Source: Methylophilaceae bacterium
Lineage (GTDB): Bacteria; Pseudomonadota; Gammaproteobacteria; Burkholderiales; Methylophilaceae
Direction of reading: 5' to 3'
DNA length: 40,112 nucleotides
Assembly (NCBI GenBank): GCA_014378915.1
Contig: JACMMS010000068.1
Span: 1-40,112 of the forward strand
Shown here: positions 9,017 to 17,898 of the stretch, piece by piece
How the letters are laid out: every line of letters starts with the position of its first letter
How positions within the stretch are numbered: position 1 is the stretch's first letter
The notes under the pieces: model-generated
The model's database searches: none
What the model was told of the DNA's origin: nothing
Seen by the model: the letters and a program-made list of their open reading frames with translations, nothing else
Translations under genes and position numbers: made by a program

Positions 9017-9076
9017 ATCAATTCGTAGTACTTGTCAGTCTAGATCAAAATATTTGAAAAACTTGTAGGAGTTGTG

Positions 9077-9745
9077 ATGAGCGTTAATATTAAAAAAATG
9101 GGCAGTGCACTGGCTTTAACTTTATTAAGCATGAATATGCTGAGCGTCAATGTATCTCAAGCGGCAACTAAGTCTGCCGAGGTTGCAGTAGCCGCTGCAC
9201 CAGCTGTGGTAGAAAAAAGAACAGCACAGCAAATCGTTACTACAGTATGTGCTGCTTGTCATAATGTGGATGGTAACAGTTCAATCACGCTTAATCCAAA
9301 ATTAGCAGGTCAACACCCAGAATACATTGTGAAACAGCTCACTAACTTTAAAGAGGGCACACGTGCTAATGCGATTATGGGTGGCATGGCAGCGGCATTG
9401 TCATCAGAGGATATGCAAAATTTAGCTACTTATTTCTCTGAGCAAAAAACTACATTAGATGTCGCAAAAACTAATGGTCATGGCTCTATAGGCGAAAAAA
9501 TTTATCGGGGTGGCATCCAAAAAACCAATGTACCTGCCTGTGCTTCTTGTCATGGCGCTACTGGTGCAGGGCTACCTAAGCAGTTTCCAAGACTATCTGC
9601 CCAACATGCAGACTACAACTTGGTACAGTTAAAAGCTTTCCGAACTGGAGAGCGTGCAAACGCGCCAATGATGACGGCAATTTCAGTCAAATTAACAGAT
9701 CAAGAAATGGCTGCAGTGGCAGATTACATGCAAGGATTACGTTAG
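9077..9745 (+). CDS. Di-haem cytochrome c4-type protein, periplasmic
   Basis: Two c-type haem sites, CAACH (residues about 58-62) and CASCH (about 155-159), sit in two similar halves, each followed by P-x-LAGQHP / P-R-LSAQHAD and NFKEGTRANAIM / AFRTGERANAPM segments, the latter supplying Met ligands. This duplicated fold is cytochrome c4, an electron carrier between bc1 complex and terminal oxidases. An N-terminal signal peptide (ALALTLLSMNMLSVNVSQA) directs export by Sec. I chose ATG 9077 because TAGGAG ends 5 bases before it; GTG 9074 is the alternative. A strong terminator follows at 9760, so it is probably transcribed alone. Confidence 0.9.
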   Translation: MSVNIKKMGSALALTLLSMNMLSVNVSQAATKSAEVAVAAAPAVVEKRTAQQIVTTVCAACHNVDGNSSITLNPKLAGQHPEYIVKQLTNFKEGTRANAIMGGMAAALSSEDMQNLATYFSEQKTTLDVAKTNGHGSIGEKIYRGGIQKTNVPACASCHGATGAGLPKQFPRLSAQHADYNLVQLKAFRTGERANAPMMTAISVKLTDQEMAAVADYMQGLR

Positions 9746-9759
9746 GTTTTTGATGATTT

Positions 9760-9790
9760 AAGGGCGACAACATGTCGCCCTTTTATTTTG
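9760..9790 (+). terminator. Intrinsic terminator after cytochrome c4 gene
   Basis: The stem AAGGGCGAC / GTCGCCCTT (9760-9768 and 9774-9782) with a 5-base loop is followed by TTTATTTTG. It has the classic GC-rich hairpin plus T-rich tail and lies 15 bases past the stop codon. Confidence 0.9.
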
Positions 9791-9882
9791 TTGCGAACGT
9801 TGTTGATAAAAGTTAGTTCTAAAGCTCTGTAGTCGAAAATCTATATTCCGTCGTTAATCCTTTTTTTGAAACACATTCTCTC

Positions 9883-11877
9883 TTGAAAACTACACCGTCA
9901 TTTTCTAGGCAATTTTATGAGCTACTAAGCTCAATGCGCTTTGCTGTTAGCATGCTGAGCCTACTTGGTATTGCTTCCGTGATTGGTACCGTACTTAAAC
10001 AAAACCAAGTGTACGAAGATTACATTATTAAATTTGGACAATTCTGGTTTCAAAGTTTTGAGAAAATCGGTTTGTTCGATGTGTATCACAGTCTATGGTT
10101 TTTAGTGATTTTATTGTTTTTGGTCATTTCTACAAGTCTTTGCGTTACGCGCAATAGCCCAATGATGTTGAAAGAACTTAAAGCCTTCAAAGAAGGCGCC
10201 ACGGAAAAATCATTACGCGCTTTTGAACACAAAAAAAATTATGAAATACCCTATGACCATGCTGCTACAAAAGAAAAATTGCTATCTTTTTTATCCGCCA
10301 AAAACTTTCGTTATAAATTAAAAGCTCATCCAGATGGCAGCGAATTAATTGCTGCAAAAGCGGGTTCCTATCAGCGGTTAGGCTATATATTGACCCATGC
10401 TGCCATTGTTGTGATTTGCTTTGGTGGTTTGCTAGACGGCAATTTGCCGCTTAAAATCCAAGAGTTACTTGGTCATAAAAAAATTGAAACGTTAGATATT
10501 CCAGTGGGTGAAGTTGCAAAGATAAGTCGTTTATCTCCTGGCAATCCTTCATTTAGAGCCAATATGACGCTCAACGAGGGCGCTGCAGGTAATACGGCTT
10601 TTGTGCGTATTCGCGATGGTTATTTGGTACAAGATTTGCCATTTAGTATCGCCCTTAAAGATTTTCGCATGGAAAACTATGCAACAGGCCAGCCTAAATC
10701 ATTTGAGAGTGATTTAGTGATTACTGATCCAGCACTAGCTCAACCAATTGCTACCACGATTCGTGTGAATCATCCTTTTACCTACAAAGGTATAGCGATT
10801 TATCAATCTGACTTTCAAGATGGCGGTACTAACCTTGATTTTAATGTGTTCAATTTGTTCAATTCAGAAACGCAAAAATTAAGTGGCGCAATATTTAGTA
10901 AAAGCGACCTTGGCGCGGGCGCGCATGCACTAAAAGTTGAGTTTAATGATTTTCGATTATTCAATATTTTAAATTTATCGCCAGATGGCAAAGGCAAGCC
11001 ACGCAACGTTGGGCCTAACATCACATATAAATTGCGTGATCAGCAAGGTCAAGCGCGCGAATATGTAACTTATATGCAGCCAATGCAAATAGAAGGTCAG
11101 TACTATTTCATTTCAGGCATGCGTGAAACAGTGCAAGATGAGTTTCATTACTTACGTATTCCTGCAGACGAAGATGGCTCTTTAGAAAGCTTTATGCAGT
11201 TTAAGAGTGTGATGCTGAATAGCACATATTATCCTGAAATTGCGCATCGTTTAGCTAGCGCGACTTTTGGTAACAAATTTGACGATGCGACAAAAACACA
11301 ATTTGAACAAAGTGTAGTGCAACTACTCCAAACGTTTGCAAAGGGTGGATATACGCATTTAGCGGAAGCCATTGAAAAACGCGTTCCACCTGCACAGCGC
11401 GAAAAAGCGGCACAAACTTATGTGAAAATGATTAACGCGGCAGGGTTCGAAGCTTATAGCATGGGCTTAGCAGCTGCTAAACTTCCAGCGCTTAAGTTAA
11501 ATAATGTAAAAAATAGTGAGAAATCACAGCGCTTGGTGTTAGATAGCCTTAACGCATTTAGTGACACGTTTTTTTACGGAGCGCCCTACTATTTACAGTT
11601 AGCGCACTATGAGCAAAAACAAGCAAGTGGCTTACAACTGACTAAGTCGCCAGGACAGTTTTGGGTATATTTGGGCTCGGCATTGTTAGTATTAGGTATT
11701 TTTTCAATGTTTTATGTGCGTGAAAGACGTATTTGGTTATTAATTAAGCCGAGTGCTTATGTCAATATTAACCATAGTCAAGTATTATTTGCGATGGCAT
11801 CTAACCGTAAAAATTTAGATTTTGAACAAGAGTTCAAATTATATAGCGAGCAGTTGCAACCACTACTAACTGCTTAA
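9883..11877 (+). CDS. resB: Cytochrome c biogenesis protein ResB (CcsB/Ccs1)
   Basis: Membrane component of System II cytochrome c maturation, which with CcsA delivers haem to the periplasmic apocytochrome. The ResB pattern is visible: YELLSSMRFAVSMLSLLGIA as the first membrane segment, GTVLKQNQVYEDYI after it, a second segment at LWFLVILLFLVIST, a third at LGYILTHAAIVVICFGG, a large periplasmic domain, and a last segment near residue 600 (FWVYLGSALLVLGIFSMFYV). The 664-residue length is usual for betaproteobacteria. TTG 9883 is taken as start because it gives the expected N-terminus; an in-frame ATG at 9934 would cut into it. The ribosome-binding site is weak. ccsA follows 63 bases later. 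Confidence 0.93.
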   Translation: MKTTPSFSRQFYELLSSMRFAVSMLSLLGIASVIGTVLKQNQVYEDYIIKFGQFWFQSFEKIGLFDVYHSLWFLVILLFLVISTSLCVTRNSPMMLKELKAFKEGATEKSLRAFEHKKNYEIPYDHAATKEKLLSFLSAKNFRYKLKAHPDGSELIAAKAGSYQRLGYILTHAAIVVICFGGLLDGNLPLKIQELLGHKKIETLDIPVGEVAKISRLSPGNPSFRANMTLNEGAAGNTAFVRIRDGYLVQDLPFSIALKDFRMENYATGQPKSFESDLVITDPALAQPIATTIRVNHPFTYKGIAIYQSDFQDGGTNLDFNVFNLFNSETQKLSGAIFSKSDLGAGAHALKVEFNDFRLFNILNLSPDGKGKPRNVGPNITYKLRDQQGQAREYVTYMQPMQIEGQYYFISGMRETVQDEFHYLRIPADEDGSLESFMQFKSVMLNSTYYPEIAHRLASATFGNKFDDATKTQFEQSVVQLLQTFAKGGYTHLAEAIEKRVPPAQREKAAQTYVKMINAAGFEAYSMGLAAAKLPALKLNNVKNSEKSQRLVLDSLNAFSDTFFYGAPYYLQLAHYEQKQASGLQLTKSPGQFWVYLGSALLVLGIFSMFYVRERRIWLLIKPSAYVNINHSQVLFAMASNRKNLDFEQEFKLYSEQLQPLLTA

Positions 11878-11940
11878 ATTATAAGCAATTATTGGGTAGT
11901 GAATGCATAAAAATATAAGTAGTAAATTAGGAGAATCATC

Positions 11941-13239
11941 ATGAGTACAGATGCATTAAATTACAAACCACAAAGTTTATTACAACGCTTAAATTGGCCA
12001 GATTACCTATACGCCTCATTACTAATGGTGGGTGCATTATTTGCCTATAACAAATACGCGCACTTTATGGATATCTATGAAGTGAGTTTTTTGTTTATAT
12101 TTACAGCGGTATTTAGTTGGTTAGGCTGGCAGTGGAAAGCCATGCGTGGCTTAACTATGGGTGTCGCAGTTGTTAGTTTATTCTCGATAAGCCTTTATCA
12201 TGGCGACCAAGCGCGTGCTACTCAAGCGTTCTTACTCAAATATTTAATCTCTAGCCAATCTGCCATTATGTGGATGAATGTTTTATTTGTATTGGCAATG
12301 GTGACTTACTGGTTTGCTTTATTCACACGCTCGGTATTTGCAGGCAAGGTTGCTTCTGCGCTCACATGGAGTGCGGTGCTCATGGGCTTTGTAGGGCTAA
12401 TGGTGCGTTGGTATGAATCGTATTTAATTGCGCCAGAAGTCGGTCATATTCCAATCAGTAACTTATATGAAGTGTTTATATTATTTAGCTTAATTACCGC
12501 ATTACTCTATTTACATTACGAACAAAAATTTAAAACTAAACAACTTGGCGGCTTTGTTTTACTCATTATTAGTGCAGCTGTCGGCTTTATTTTGTGGTAC
12601 ACATTTGACCGTCATGCCAATAATATTCAGCCACTAGTGCCCGCTTTGCAATCGTATTGGATGAAGATTCACGTGCCAGCTAATTTTATTGGTTACGGAT
12701 CATTTTCACTTGCAGCTGCAGTAGGTTGGGCTTACTTATTAGGCAATCAACCAGTATCGGGTGCGGAAAAAAAACAGTTGTTAACTGCAACAGGTTTGAC
12801 ATTAACAGCCGCGATTTTTGGCACGTTTGTACTACATTTTTATCCATTTTTTACTTGGCTTTTATGGGCAGCATTGTTTATTTTAGGCACGGCTACAGCA
12901 CAGGGTGTATTGGTTAAATTTTTGCCTAAACCAGATCTGCTAGATGATTTAATGTACAAATCGATTGCCGTTGGTTTTGCATTTTTCACCATCGCTACCA
13001 TTTTAGGCGCGTTTTGGGCAGCAGAGGCTTGGGGAGGTTACTGGTCTTGGGATCCTAAAGAAACATGGGCGTTAATTGTATGGCTTAATTATGCTGCTTG
13101 GTTGCACTTGCGTATGGTTAAAGGCTTACGCGGCCCAGTTTTAGCTTGGTGGGCACTTATAGGTTTACTTGTTACTACCTTTGCCTTTTTAGGTGTGAAT
13201 ATGTTTTTAAGTGGCTTGCATTCTTACGGAACGTTGTAA
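11941..13239 (+). CDS. ccsA: Cytochrome c biogenesis protein CcsA (ResC, CcsB-type)
   Basis: Polytopic haem-handling partner of ResB. The tryptophan-rich WWD-type motif WGGYWSWDPKETWALIVW is near residues 360-380, with conserved His residues in flanking loops (LHLRM, GLHSYG). Eight or so hydrophobic segments span the protein. The 432-residue length matches the proteobacterial version with an N-terminal membrane extension. AGGAG lies upstream of ATG 11941. Together with resB this shows that the host uses System II rather than the Ccm system for maturing cytochromes such as c4 and c1 encoded nearby. Confidence 0.94.
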   Translation: MSTDALNYKPQSLLQRLNWPDYLYASLLMVGALFAYNKYAHFMDIYEVSFLFIFTAVFSWLGWQWKAMRGLTMGVAVVSLFSISLYHGDQARATQAFLLKYLISSQSAIMWMNVLFVLAMVTYWFALFTRSVFAGKVASALTWSAVLMGFVGLMVRWYESYLIAPEVGHIPISNLYEVFILFSLITALLYLHYEQKFKTKQLGGFVLLIISAAVGFILWYTFDRHANNIQPLVPALQSYWMKIHVPANFIGYGSFSLAAAVGWAYLLGNQPVSGAEKKQLLTATGLTLTAAIFGTFVLHFYPFFTWLLWAALFILGTATAQGVLVKFLPKPDLLDDLMYKSIAVGFAFFTIATILGAFWAAEAWGGYWSWDPKETWALIVWLNYAAWLHLRMVKGLRGPVLAWWALIGLLVTTFAFLGVNMFLSGLHSYGTL

Positions 13240-13247
13240 ATTACGAG

Positions 13248-13295
13248 ATTGCGTTATTCAGCGGCTTACATTTTTTAGCGGCTGAGTGACGCAAT
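13248..13295. terminator. Long imperfect hairpin between ccsA and the kinase gene
   Basis: ATTGCGTTATTCAGCGGC (13248-13265) pairs with GCGGCTGAGTGACGCAAT (13278-13295) over 18 positions with one mismatch and two G-T pairs, leaving a 12-base loop. It begins 8 bases after the ccsA stop, in the gap between convergent genes. No long T-run follows on the plus strand, so it is a probable transcript-end structure rather than a textbook terminator. Confidence 0.5.
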
Positions 13296-13330
13296 ATTTA
13301 AACGCGGCAAGTTGGCGTTGTCTTTCTTAA

Positions 13331-15052
13331 CTAAGCTTCATTATCATGCACCAACTCCACCCTAAAGCGCACTTCACCATTTGTGTTATTAACTAAGCTT
13401 AGTTTATAGCCTGCTTGCTCTGCTTGTTTCGCAGCATGATATAAGCCCACGCCAAGTCCATTTGCAGAGTTAATATGTTTTTTAAACAAGTCTTCTGCAA
13501 CCTGTTTTGGCATAGCCGTGCCAGTATCCGATACCTCGCAGGTAAAGTGTTCTGCATGAGTGATAACTTCTGCTTTAATCCAAATACTGGGCTGTGATTT
13601 AGCTTTTTCAATGGAATTTTGCAGCAAATTATCTAACACACCGTCTAAAGCCTCGGCATTAATTTCAAACTTAGGCATTTCACCTGTGATAAATTCCAAC
13701 TGGCTATACTGGTAACGCTGCATGAGAGAATGCCACCAAAAACTTATTTTTTCTTGGCGTTTTTTATCTTCACTTGGCGCCTTAAGTTTATCTAAAGTTG
13801 AAGCGATTCTTTGATTTAAAACAGGTAATTGTCGGCGTAATAATTTAAGTAACGCTTGATCATCTTCAGGTTCGTTATCCTTATTCGATTGTTCGGCAGC
13901 TGAACATAATGTACCTACCGATTGCAGAATATTTTTAATATCGTGCGTTAGGCGTGACCCTGTTTCGTAAAATGCTTGCATATAGGTGTTTTGGCGCAAC
14001 GTTTCTTCACGGCGTTTTGCCTCATAAAATTCACCCATAATTTGTGTTAACAACTTAACATGCAGATATAATGCGGGTGTGAGTTGCCAGCGGGTATAAA
14101 GAGTCATATGCAAATCATGAAAATTTAGTATTGTTGCATGGGGTGATACCGTACCAAGCTCCCCTTGCGCCTCATCTGCAAGCCATTTGGCACCTTGCAC
14201 CCATTCTAAAGCGCTAATTTCTTGCATGGCAGCTTGCATAAAATCTTTGGCGTTTGATTTGGCTTGTGCGTGCCGTGCAATACTTTTCACCCATCGCTCA
14301 AATGGCATGCCCACACTCAGTAAGTAGCGCGACATGAGTAGTTCCACACCTGAAAATTGCGTACGTGGATTCCATAGCCAGCTAAATGCAACTAAAGTAA
14401 AAGCCAATCCAAATACACTAATAAAAATTACTTCTAAATAATTAGATACTTTTAACGTACCAATGACGTAACTACTTAAAATTAAAATAAGTGCAATCAG
14501 CATGAGTAGTAGTGTATAAAAAAAGTCAATAATCGGGGCTTGATCTGACTTAACTGATTGCCTACCAACCACTAAAATGATTAGCGGTAAAATAGGCACT
14601 GCGTAATACACTACAAATTTTGCTGCTGCAATATCATCTTTAGCGCCTAGCAACTCAGGTACTATCCATAGCAATAACATGGATAATAAATAACTCGCTG
14701 CAAAAATATAGCTATTACGGTTGGGATCATCTTGCCCTGACAATACTCGCCCACCTAGCAGGCCAAACAAAACGGCAATCCAAAAACCCGCTAACCACCA
14801 ATTAGTGAAATAAAACCCGAGTCCGCCAATAGCCAATAAGAATAAGCCTGCTGGGAGACTCAGCTTTTCAGAACCACGCCAAACAGGTTGCCAAGCTAAA
14901 AATAATCCATAATGACATAAAAAAAATGCTTGTCTTACATAATGATCTGAAACATCCCAAATCAAAAACGCATGCAAAAATAGCAACATTAACCCCATAA
15001 CCCTATGGGAGTTACTTACTAATACAGTATTCATTTTGAGTCTATTTAGCAT
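13331..15052 (-). CDS. Membrane sensor histidine kinase (unassigned)
   Basis: The N-terminal 230 residues hold about seven or eight hydrophobic segments. A soluble stretch (about 230-350) may be GAF-like. The phospho-acceptor box is FYETGSRLTHDIKNILQSVG with His370. An HATPase domain follows: N box VLDNLLQNSIEKA, G1 DTGTAMP, G2 GLGVGLYHAAKQA. The HDIKN box and overall layout recall the PrsK kinase of exosortase (XrtA/PEP-CTERM) systems, but it is shorter and no exosortase gene is in view. No response regulator is adjacent. It is divergent from the sigma-54 pilin-like gene across 240 bases. A second Met at residue 7 (15034) is a possible start. Kinase confident; signal and partner unknown. Confidence 0.85.
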   Translation of the reverse strand: MLNRLKMNTVLVSNSHRVMGLMLLFLHAFLIWDVSDHYVRQAFFLCHYGLFLAWQPVWRGSEKLSLPAGLFLLAIGGLGFYFTNWWLAGFWIAVLFGLLGGRVLSGQDDPNRNSYIFAASYLLSMLLLWIVPELLGAKDDIAAAKFVVYYAVPILPLIILVVGRQSVKSDQAPIIDFFYTLLLMLIALILILSSYVIGTLKVSNYLEVIFISVFGLAFTLVAFSWLWNPRTQFSGVELLMSRYLLSVGMPFERWVKSIARHAQAKSNAKDFMQAAMQEISALEWVQGAKWLADEAQGELGTVSPHATILNFHDLHMTLYTRWQLTPALYLHVKLLTQIMGEFYEAKRREETLRQNTYMQAFYETGSRLTHDIKNILQSVGTLCSAAEQSNKDNEPEDDQALLKLLRRQLPVLNQRIASTLDKLKAPSEDKKRQEKISFWWHSLMQRYQYSQLEFITGEMPKFEINAEALDGVLDNLLQNSIEKAKSQPSIWIKAEVITHAEHFTCEVSDTGTAMPKQVAEDLFKKHINSANGLGVGLYHAAKQAEQAGYKLSLVNNTNGEVRFRVELVHDNEA

Positions 15053-15082
15053 GGCAAGCGGCTCACATACAAGTTAGTAAAG

Positions 15083-15103
15083 ATTGACAATTAATTGACA
15101 ATT
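15083..15103. repeat. Tandem ATTGACAATT direct repeat
   Basis: Two exact copies of ATTGACAATT start at 15083 and 15094, 11 bases apart (one helical turn), about 30-50 bases upstream of the kinase start and about 90 bases upstream of the sigma-54 box of the pilin-like gene. The spacing would suit a dimeric regulator binding one DNA face, but AT-rich chance repetition is possible. Confidence 0.4.
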
Positions 15104-15191
15104 TAGATGATATTTCGTCGAGATGATGAGTTTTAAGCAGGGCAACAATACTTAAGACAGCCATTGGCTTGGAGTTTGGCAAGGTTTTATA

Positions 15192-15208
15192 TTGGCATGT
15201 TGTTTGCA
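15192..15208 (+). promoter_or_regulatory. Sigma-54 (RpoN) promoter of the pilin-like gene
   Basis: TTGGCATGTTGTTTGCA matches the RpoN consensus TTGGCAyG-N4-TTGCw, with GG and GC at exactly the required 12-base offset (-24/-12). It predicts transcription starting near 15220, giving a leader of about 70 bases before ATG 15293. Sigma-54 control is well known for type IV pilin genes. Confidence 0.8.
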
Positions 15209-15292
15209 TAATATCTATTACAAAATTAATTAGTCACCGCTTATTACTATAAAACTCCAAATAATGTAAGCGTTTAGGCAAAGGATACCACA

Positions 15293-15940
15293 ATGAAAAA
15301 ACAATCGGGTTTTACCCTAATCGAGCTGGCAATTGTCCTAGTTATTATCGGCTTGCTACTAGGTGGTGTGCTTAAAGGGCAGGAGCTGATTAACAGCGCT
15401 AAAGTAAAAAATATGGCGTCTGACTTTAAGAATACACAAGTTTACATTTATGGATATCAAGATAGATTCAAAGCTTTACCGGGTGATGATCATGCAGCTA
15501 ATACACACATTGGTGGTGTAAATGCCGCAATTGGCACACAAAATGGAGTAATACAAGGCGCGTGGAATACAACAACAGATGGTGATGAGTCTTGTGTTTT
15601 TTGGAACCATGTGAGATTAGCTGGTTTAGCTCCAGGGCCAACGGCAGTGAGTTGCGCAGCCAACAACGTTTATCAACCAAAAAATGCAGATGGTGGTTTG
15701 ATTGGTGTGCAAAGTGTATCGGGATTTTCCACTATTACAGGCATGACAGGTGCATATGTTGTGTGTTCTGACGGTATTTTAGGTAGGTTTGCTGTTCAGT
15801 TAGATACTACGTTGGATGATGGTGAAACTTCAACCGGGTCTGTAAGAGCTGTCAAATCTGGAACTCCAAGTGCAGGATTAACTACTGCTGCCATTAACTT
15901 ATTGCCTTCTGATACCTATACGGTATGCCTTACTTTCTAA
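15293..15940 (+). CDS. Type IV pilin-like / pseudopilin protein
   Basis: The class III prepilin signal is clear: a short basic leader MKKQSG, cleavage before Phe, then FTLIELAIVLVIIGLLLGGV with Glu at +5. The mature protein of about 209 residues has FKALPGDDHAA and CVFWNHVRLAGL, a pattern I associate with a family of uncharacterised pilin-like proteins (ALPGD ... W-x-H-x-x-x-AGL). Four Cys residues in the globular part could form two disulfides. It is a single gene with its own sigma-54 promoter and terminator, with no other pilus genes alongside. It could be a major pilin, a type II secretion pseudopilin or an adhesive minor pilin; the sequence does not decide. Confidence 0.85.
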   Translation: MKKQSGFTLIELAIVLVIIGLLLGGVLKGQELINSAKVKNMASDFKNTQVYIYGYQDRFKALPGDDHAANTHIGGVNAAIGTQNGVIQGAWNTTTDGDESCVFWNHVRLAGLAPGPTAVSCAANNVYQPKNADGGLIGVQSVSGFSTITGMTGAYVVCSDGILGRFAVQLDTTLDDGETSTGSVRAVKSGTPSAGLTTAAINLLPSDTYTVCLTF

Positions 15941-15984
15941 GGGTCATGATTTTCTGGTTTATCAACAGAAAGTAATATTTAAAT

Positions 15985-16015
15985 AAAGCTCACATCTTGT
16001 GGGCTTTTTTATTTT
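15985..16015 (+). terminator. Intrinsic terminator of the pilin-like gene
   Basis: AAAGCTCACA (15985-15994) pairs with TGTGGGCTTT (15998 onward) around a 3-base loop, followed by TTTTATTTTG. It lies 45 bases after the stop and makes the pilin-like gene monocistronic. Confidence 0.85.
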
Positions 16016-16159
16016 GATTCGGTATTCAATGTAAACTATATTTGTTAATTGTTAATATCAGTTGCTATAAATCAAAAATAACGCTGATTAAACTAAATTT
16101 GAGTAATATGCATTAACATGTTGATCTTTAATAATAAGAATTTTTGATTGCCTAATCCC

Positions 16160-16963
16160 ATGACCAATAATATCGTCGAAATTGATAACTTAAGCTTTGG
16201 TTACAAAACACGCATGCTGCACAAAGGCATTAATATGTCGTTTCCGCGTGGCAAGGTAGTTGCAATTATGGGTGGTAGTGGTAGCGGAAAAACGACCTTG
16301 CTGCGTTTAATAGGTGGGCAGTTAAGGCCAACAAAAGGCGAGGTGCGAGTGACTGGTAAGGTAGTACACCAACAAAATCGTAGCGGGCTTTACGATTTAC
16401 GTCGTAAAATGGGTATGTTATTTCAGCGGGGTGCGCTGTTTTCAGATTTATGTGTGTTTGATAATGTTGCTTTTCCAATACGTGAACATACAGATTTACC
16501 TTTGTCGATGATTCACGATTTAGTGCTAATGAAGCTAAACGCCGTCGGTTTGCGCGGCGCCCATAAAATGATGCCTGCTGAGTTGTCTGGTGGTATGGCA
16601 AGACGTGTAGCTTTGGCACGTGCCGTGGCGCTAGACCCAGATATTATTATGTATGATGAGCCTTTTGCTGGCTTAGACCCTATATCAATGAGTGTGATCT
16701 GCGATTTAATCCGTACCTTAAACGATACTTTAGGCGCAACCTCAATTATTGTAACGCATGATGTAGAAGAAACTTTTTCATTTGCTGATTATGTATATTT
16801 TGTTGCAAATGGCGTAGTGGCTGCAGAAGGCACGCCGGATGATTTGCGTAATTCCGATTTGCCCTTTGTACATCAATTTGTACATGGCGAAAAAGATGGT
16901 CCTGTACCATTTCATTACCCTGCCCCTGACTACAGAGCAGAACTAATGGGTTACAAGGCCTAA
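16160..16963 (+). CDS. mlaF: Phospholipid transport ABC ATPase MlaF
   Basis: Cytoplasmic ATPase of the MlaFEDB inner-membrane complex that moves phospholipids between the membranes. Walker A GGSGSGKTTLL, signature LSGGMARRVALARA, Walker B IIMYDEPFAGLD and the switch His in VTHDVEE are all present. The N-terminus VEIDNLSFGY is typical of MlaF. ATG 16160 is preferred; a TTG four codons upstream (16148) is possible and neither has a clear ribosome-binding site. It heads an mlaFEDCB run that ends at the terminator at 19488. Confidence 0.94.
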   Translation: MTNNIVEIDNLSFGYKTRMLHKGINMSFPRGKVVAIMGGSGSGKTTLLRLIGGQLRPTKGEVRVTGKVVHQQNRSGLYDLRRKMGMLFQRGALFSDLCVFDNVAFPIREHTDLPLSMIHDLVLMKLNAVGLRGAHKMMPAELSGGMARRVALARAVALDPDIIMYDEPFAGLDPISMSVICDLIRTLNDTLGATSIIVTHDVEETFSFADYVYFVANGVVAAEGTPDDLRNSDLPFVHQFVHGEKDGPVPFHYPAPDYRAELMGYKA

Positions 16964-17049
16964 ACATTTAATATTCAACTACTGAACATCACCTATCTTA
17001 TGGTATTTTTTGGCTCAATAATCTCCTATATCTGCTTAAGGTTTAAACT

Positions 17050-17850
17050 TTGAACAGTTTCTTTAATGGGTTTGCTAAGGCCCTACGAGGCGTAGGCGTC
17101 CGTATGATAGACAGGCTATGGCGCTTGGGTTCTGGCATGAGATTGTTTATGCTGATTATTGTGTCTTCTGGCGAAAGCTTTAGACGCTTACATTTAACTA
17201 TCCGAGAAATTTATTTTACGGGTGTGTTGTCAATGCAGATTATTTTAGTATCAGGCTTTTTTGTGGGCATGGTGTTAGCATTGCAGATGTTTTATGTATT
17301 GCGCCAGTTTGGTTCACCTGATTACACAGGTGTTGTATTGGCATTGTCTATCATTCGCGAGCTTGGTCCTGTGGTTACAGCGCTACTTTTTGCAGGACGT
17401 GCGGGCACGGCCATTACAGCGGAAATCGGCTTGATGAAGGCCAATGAGGAGCTTTCTGCCATGGAGATGATGGCGGTCAGCCCGATTGCCCGTGTTGTGG
17501 CGCCAAGGTTTTGGGCTGGTGTTATTTCTATGCCAATTTTAGCAGTGATGTTTTCTATGGTGGGCATTCTGGGCGGTTACTTAGTTGCTGTGCCGATGTT
17601 GGGCGTTGATGACGGTGCGTTTTGGTCGCAAATGCAAGCACAAGTGGACTTTAGATTTGATATATTAAATAGTGTCATCAAAAGTTTGGTATTTGGAGTT
17701 GCTTGTACCATGATCGCCTTGTTTGAAGGCTTTGATGCGCCACCTACTGCTGAAGGCGTAAGCTACGCTACTACCCGCACCGTGGTGACCTCTTCATTAG
17801 CAATATTGGGTTTGGATTTTATTTTAACGTCTTTGATGCTCACTGTATAA
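17050..17850 (+). CDS. mlaE: Phospholipid transport permease MlaE
   Basis: Membrane subunit of the Mla ABC transporter. Family segments seen include IREIYFTGVLSMQIILVSGF, VLALSIIRELGPVVTALLFA, GRAGTAITAEIGLMKANEEL and a C-terminal FEGFDAPPTAEGVSYATT. The length (266) and five or so membrane segments fit MlaE. The start is uncertain: TTG 17050 gives a slightly longer N-terminus, and ATG 17104 is the next in-frame choice. mlaF precedes and mlaD follows with gaps of 86 and 48 bases. Confidence 0.93.
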   Translation: MNSFFNGFAKALRGVGVRMIDRLWRLGSGMRLFMLIIVSSGESFRRLHLTIREIYFTGVLSMQIILVSGFFVGMVLALQMFYVLRQFGSPDYTGVVLALSIIRELGPVVTALLFAGRAGTAITAEIGLMKANEELSAMEMMAVSPIARVVAPRFWAGVISMPILAVMFSMVGILGGYLVAVPMLGVDDGAFWSQMQAQVDFRFDILNSVIKSLVFGVACTMIALFEGFDAPPTAEGVSYATTRTVVTSSLAILGLDFILTSLMLTV

Positions 17851-17898
17851 CTATGTAAAAAAGCGTTAAGTAGTCATCTAAAGTAAAGGATTGACCGT

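Noticed and set aside
13399-13611. Small frame on the minus strand within the kinase gene
   Set aside because: Overlaps the HATPase coding region in another frame, with no initiation signal.
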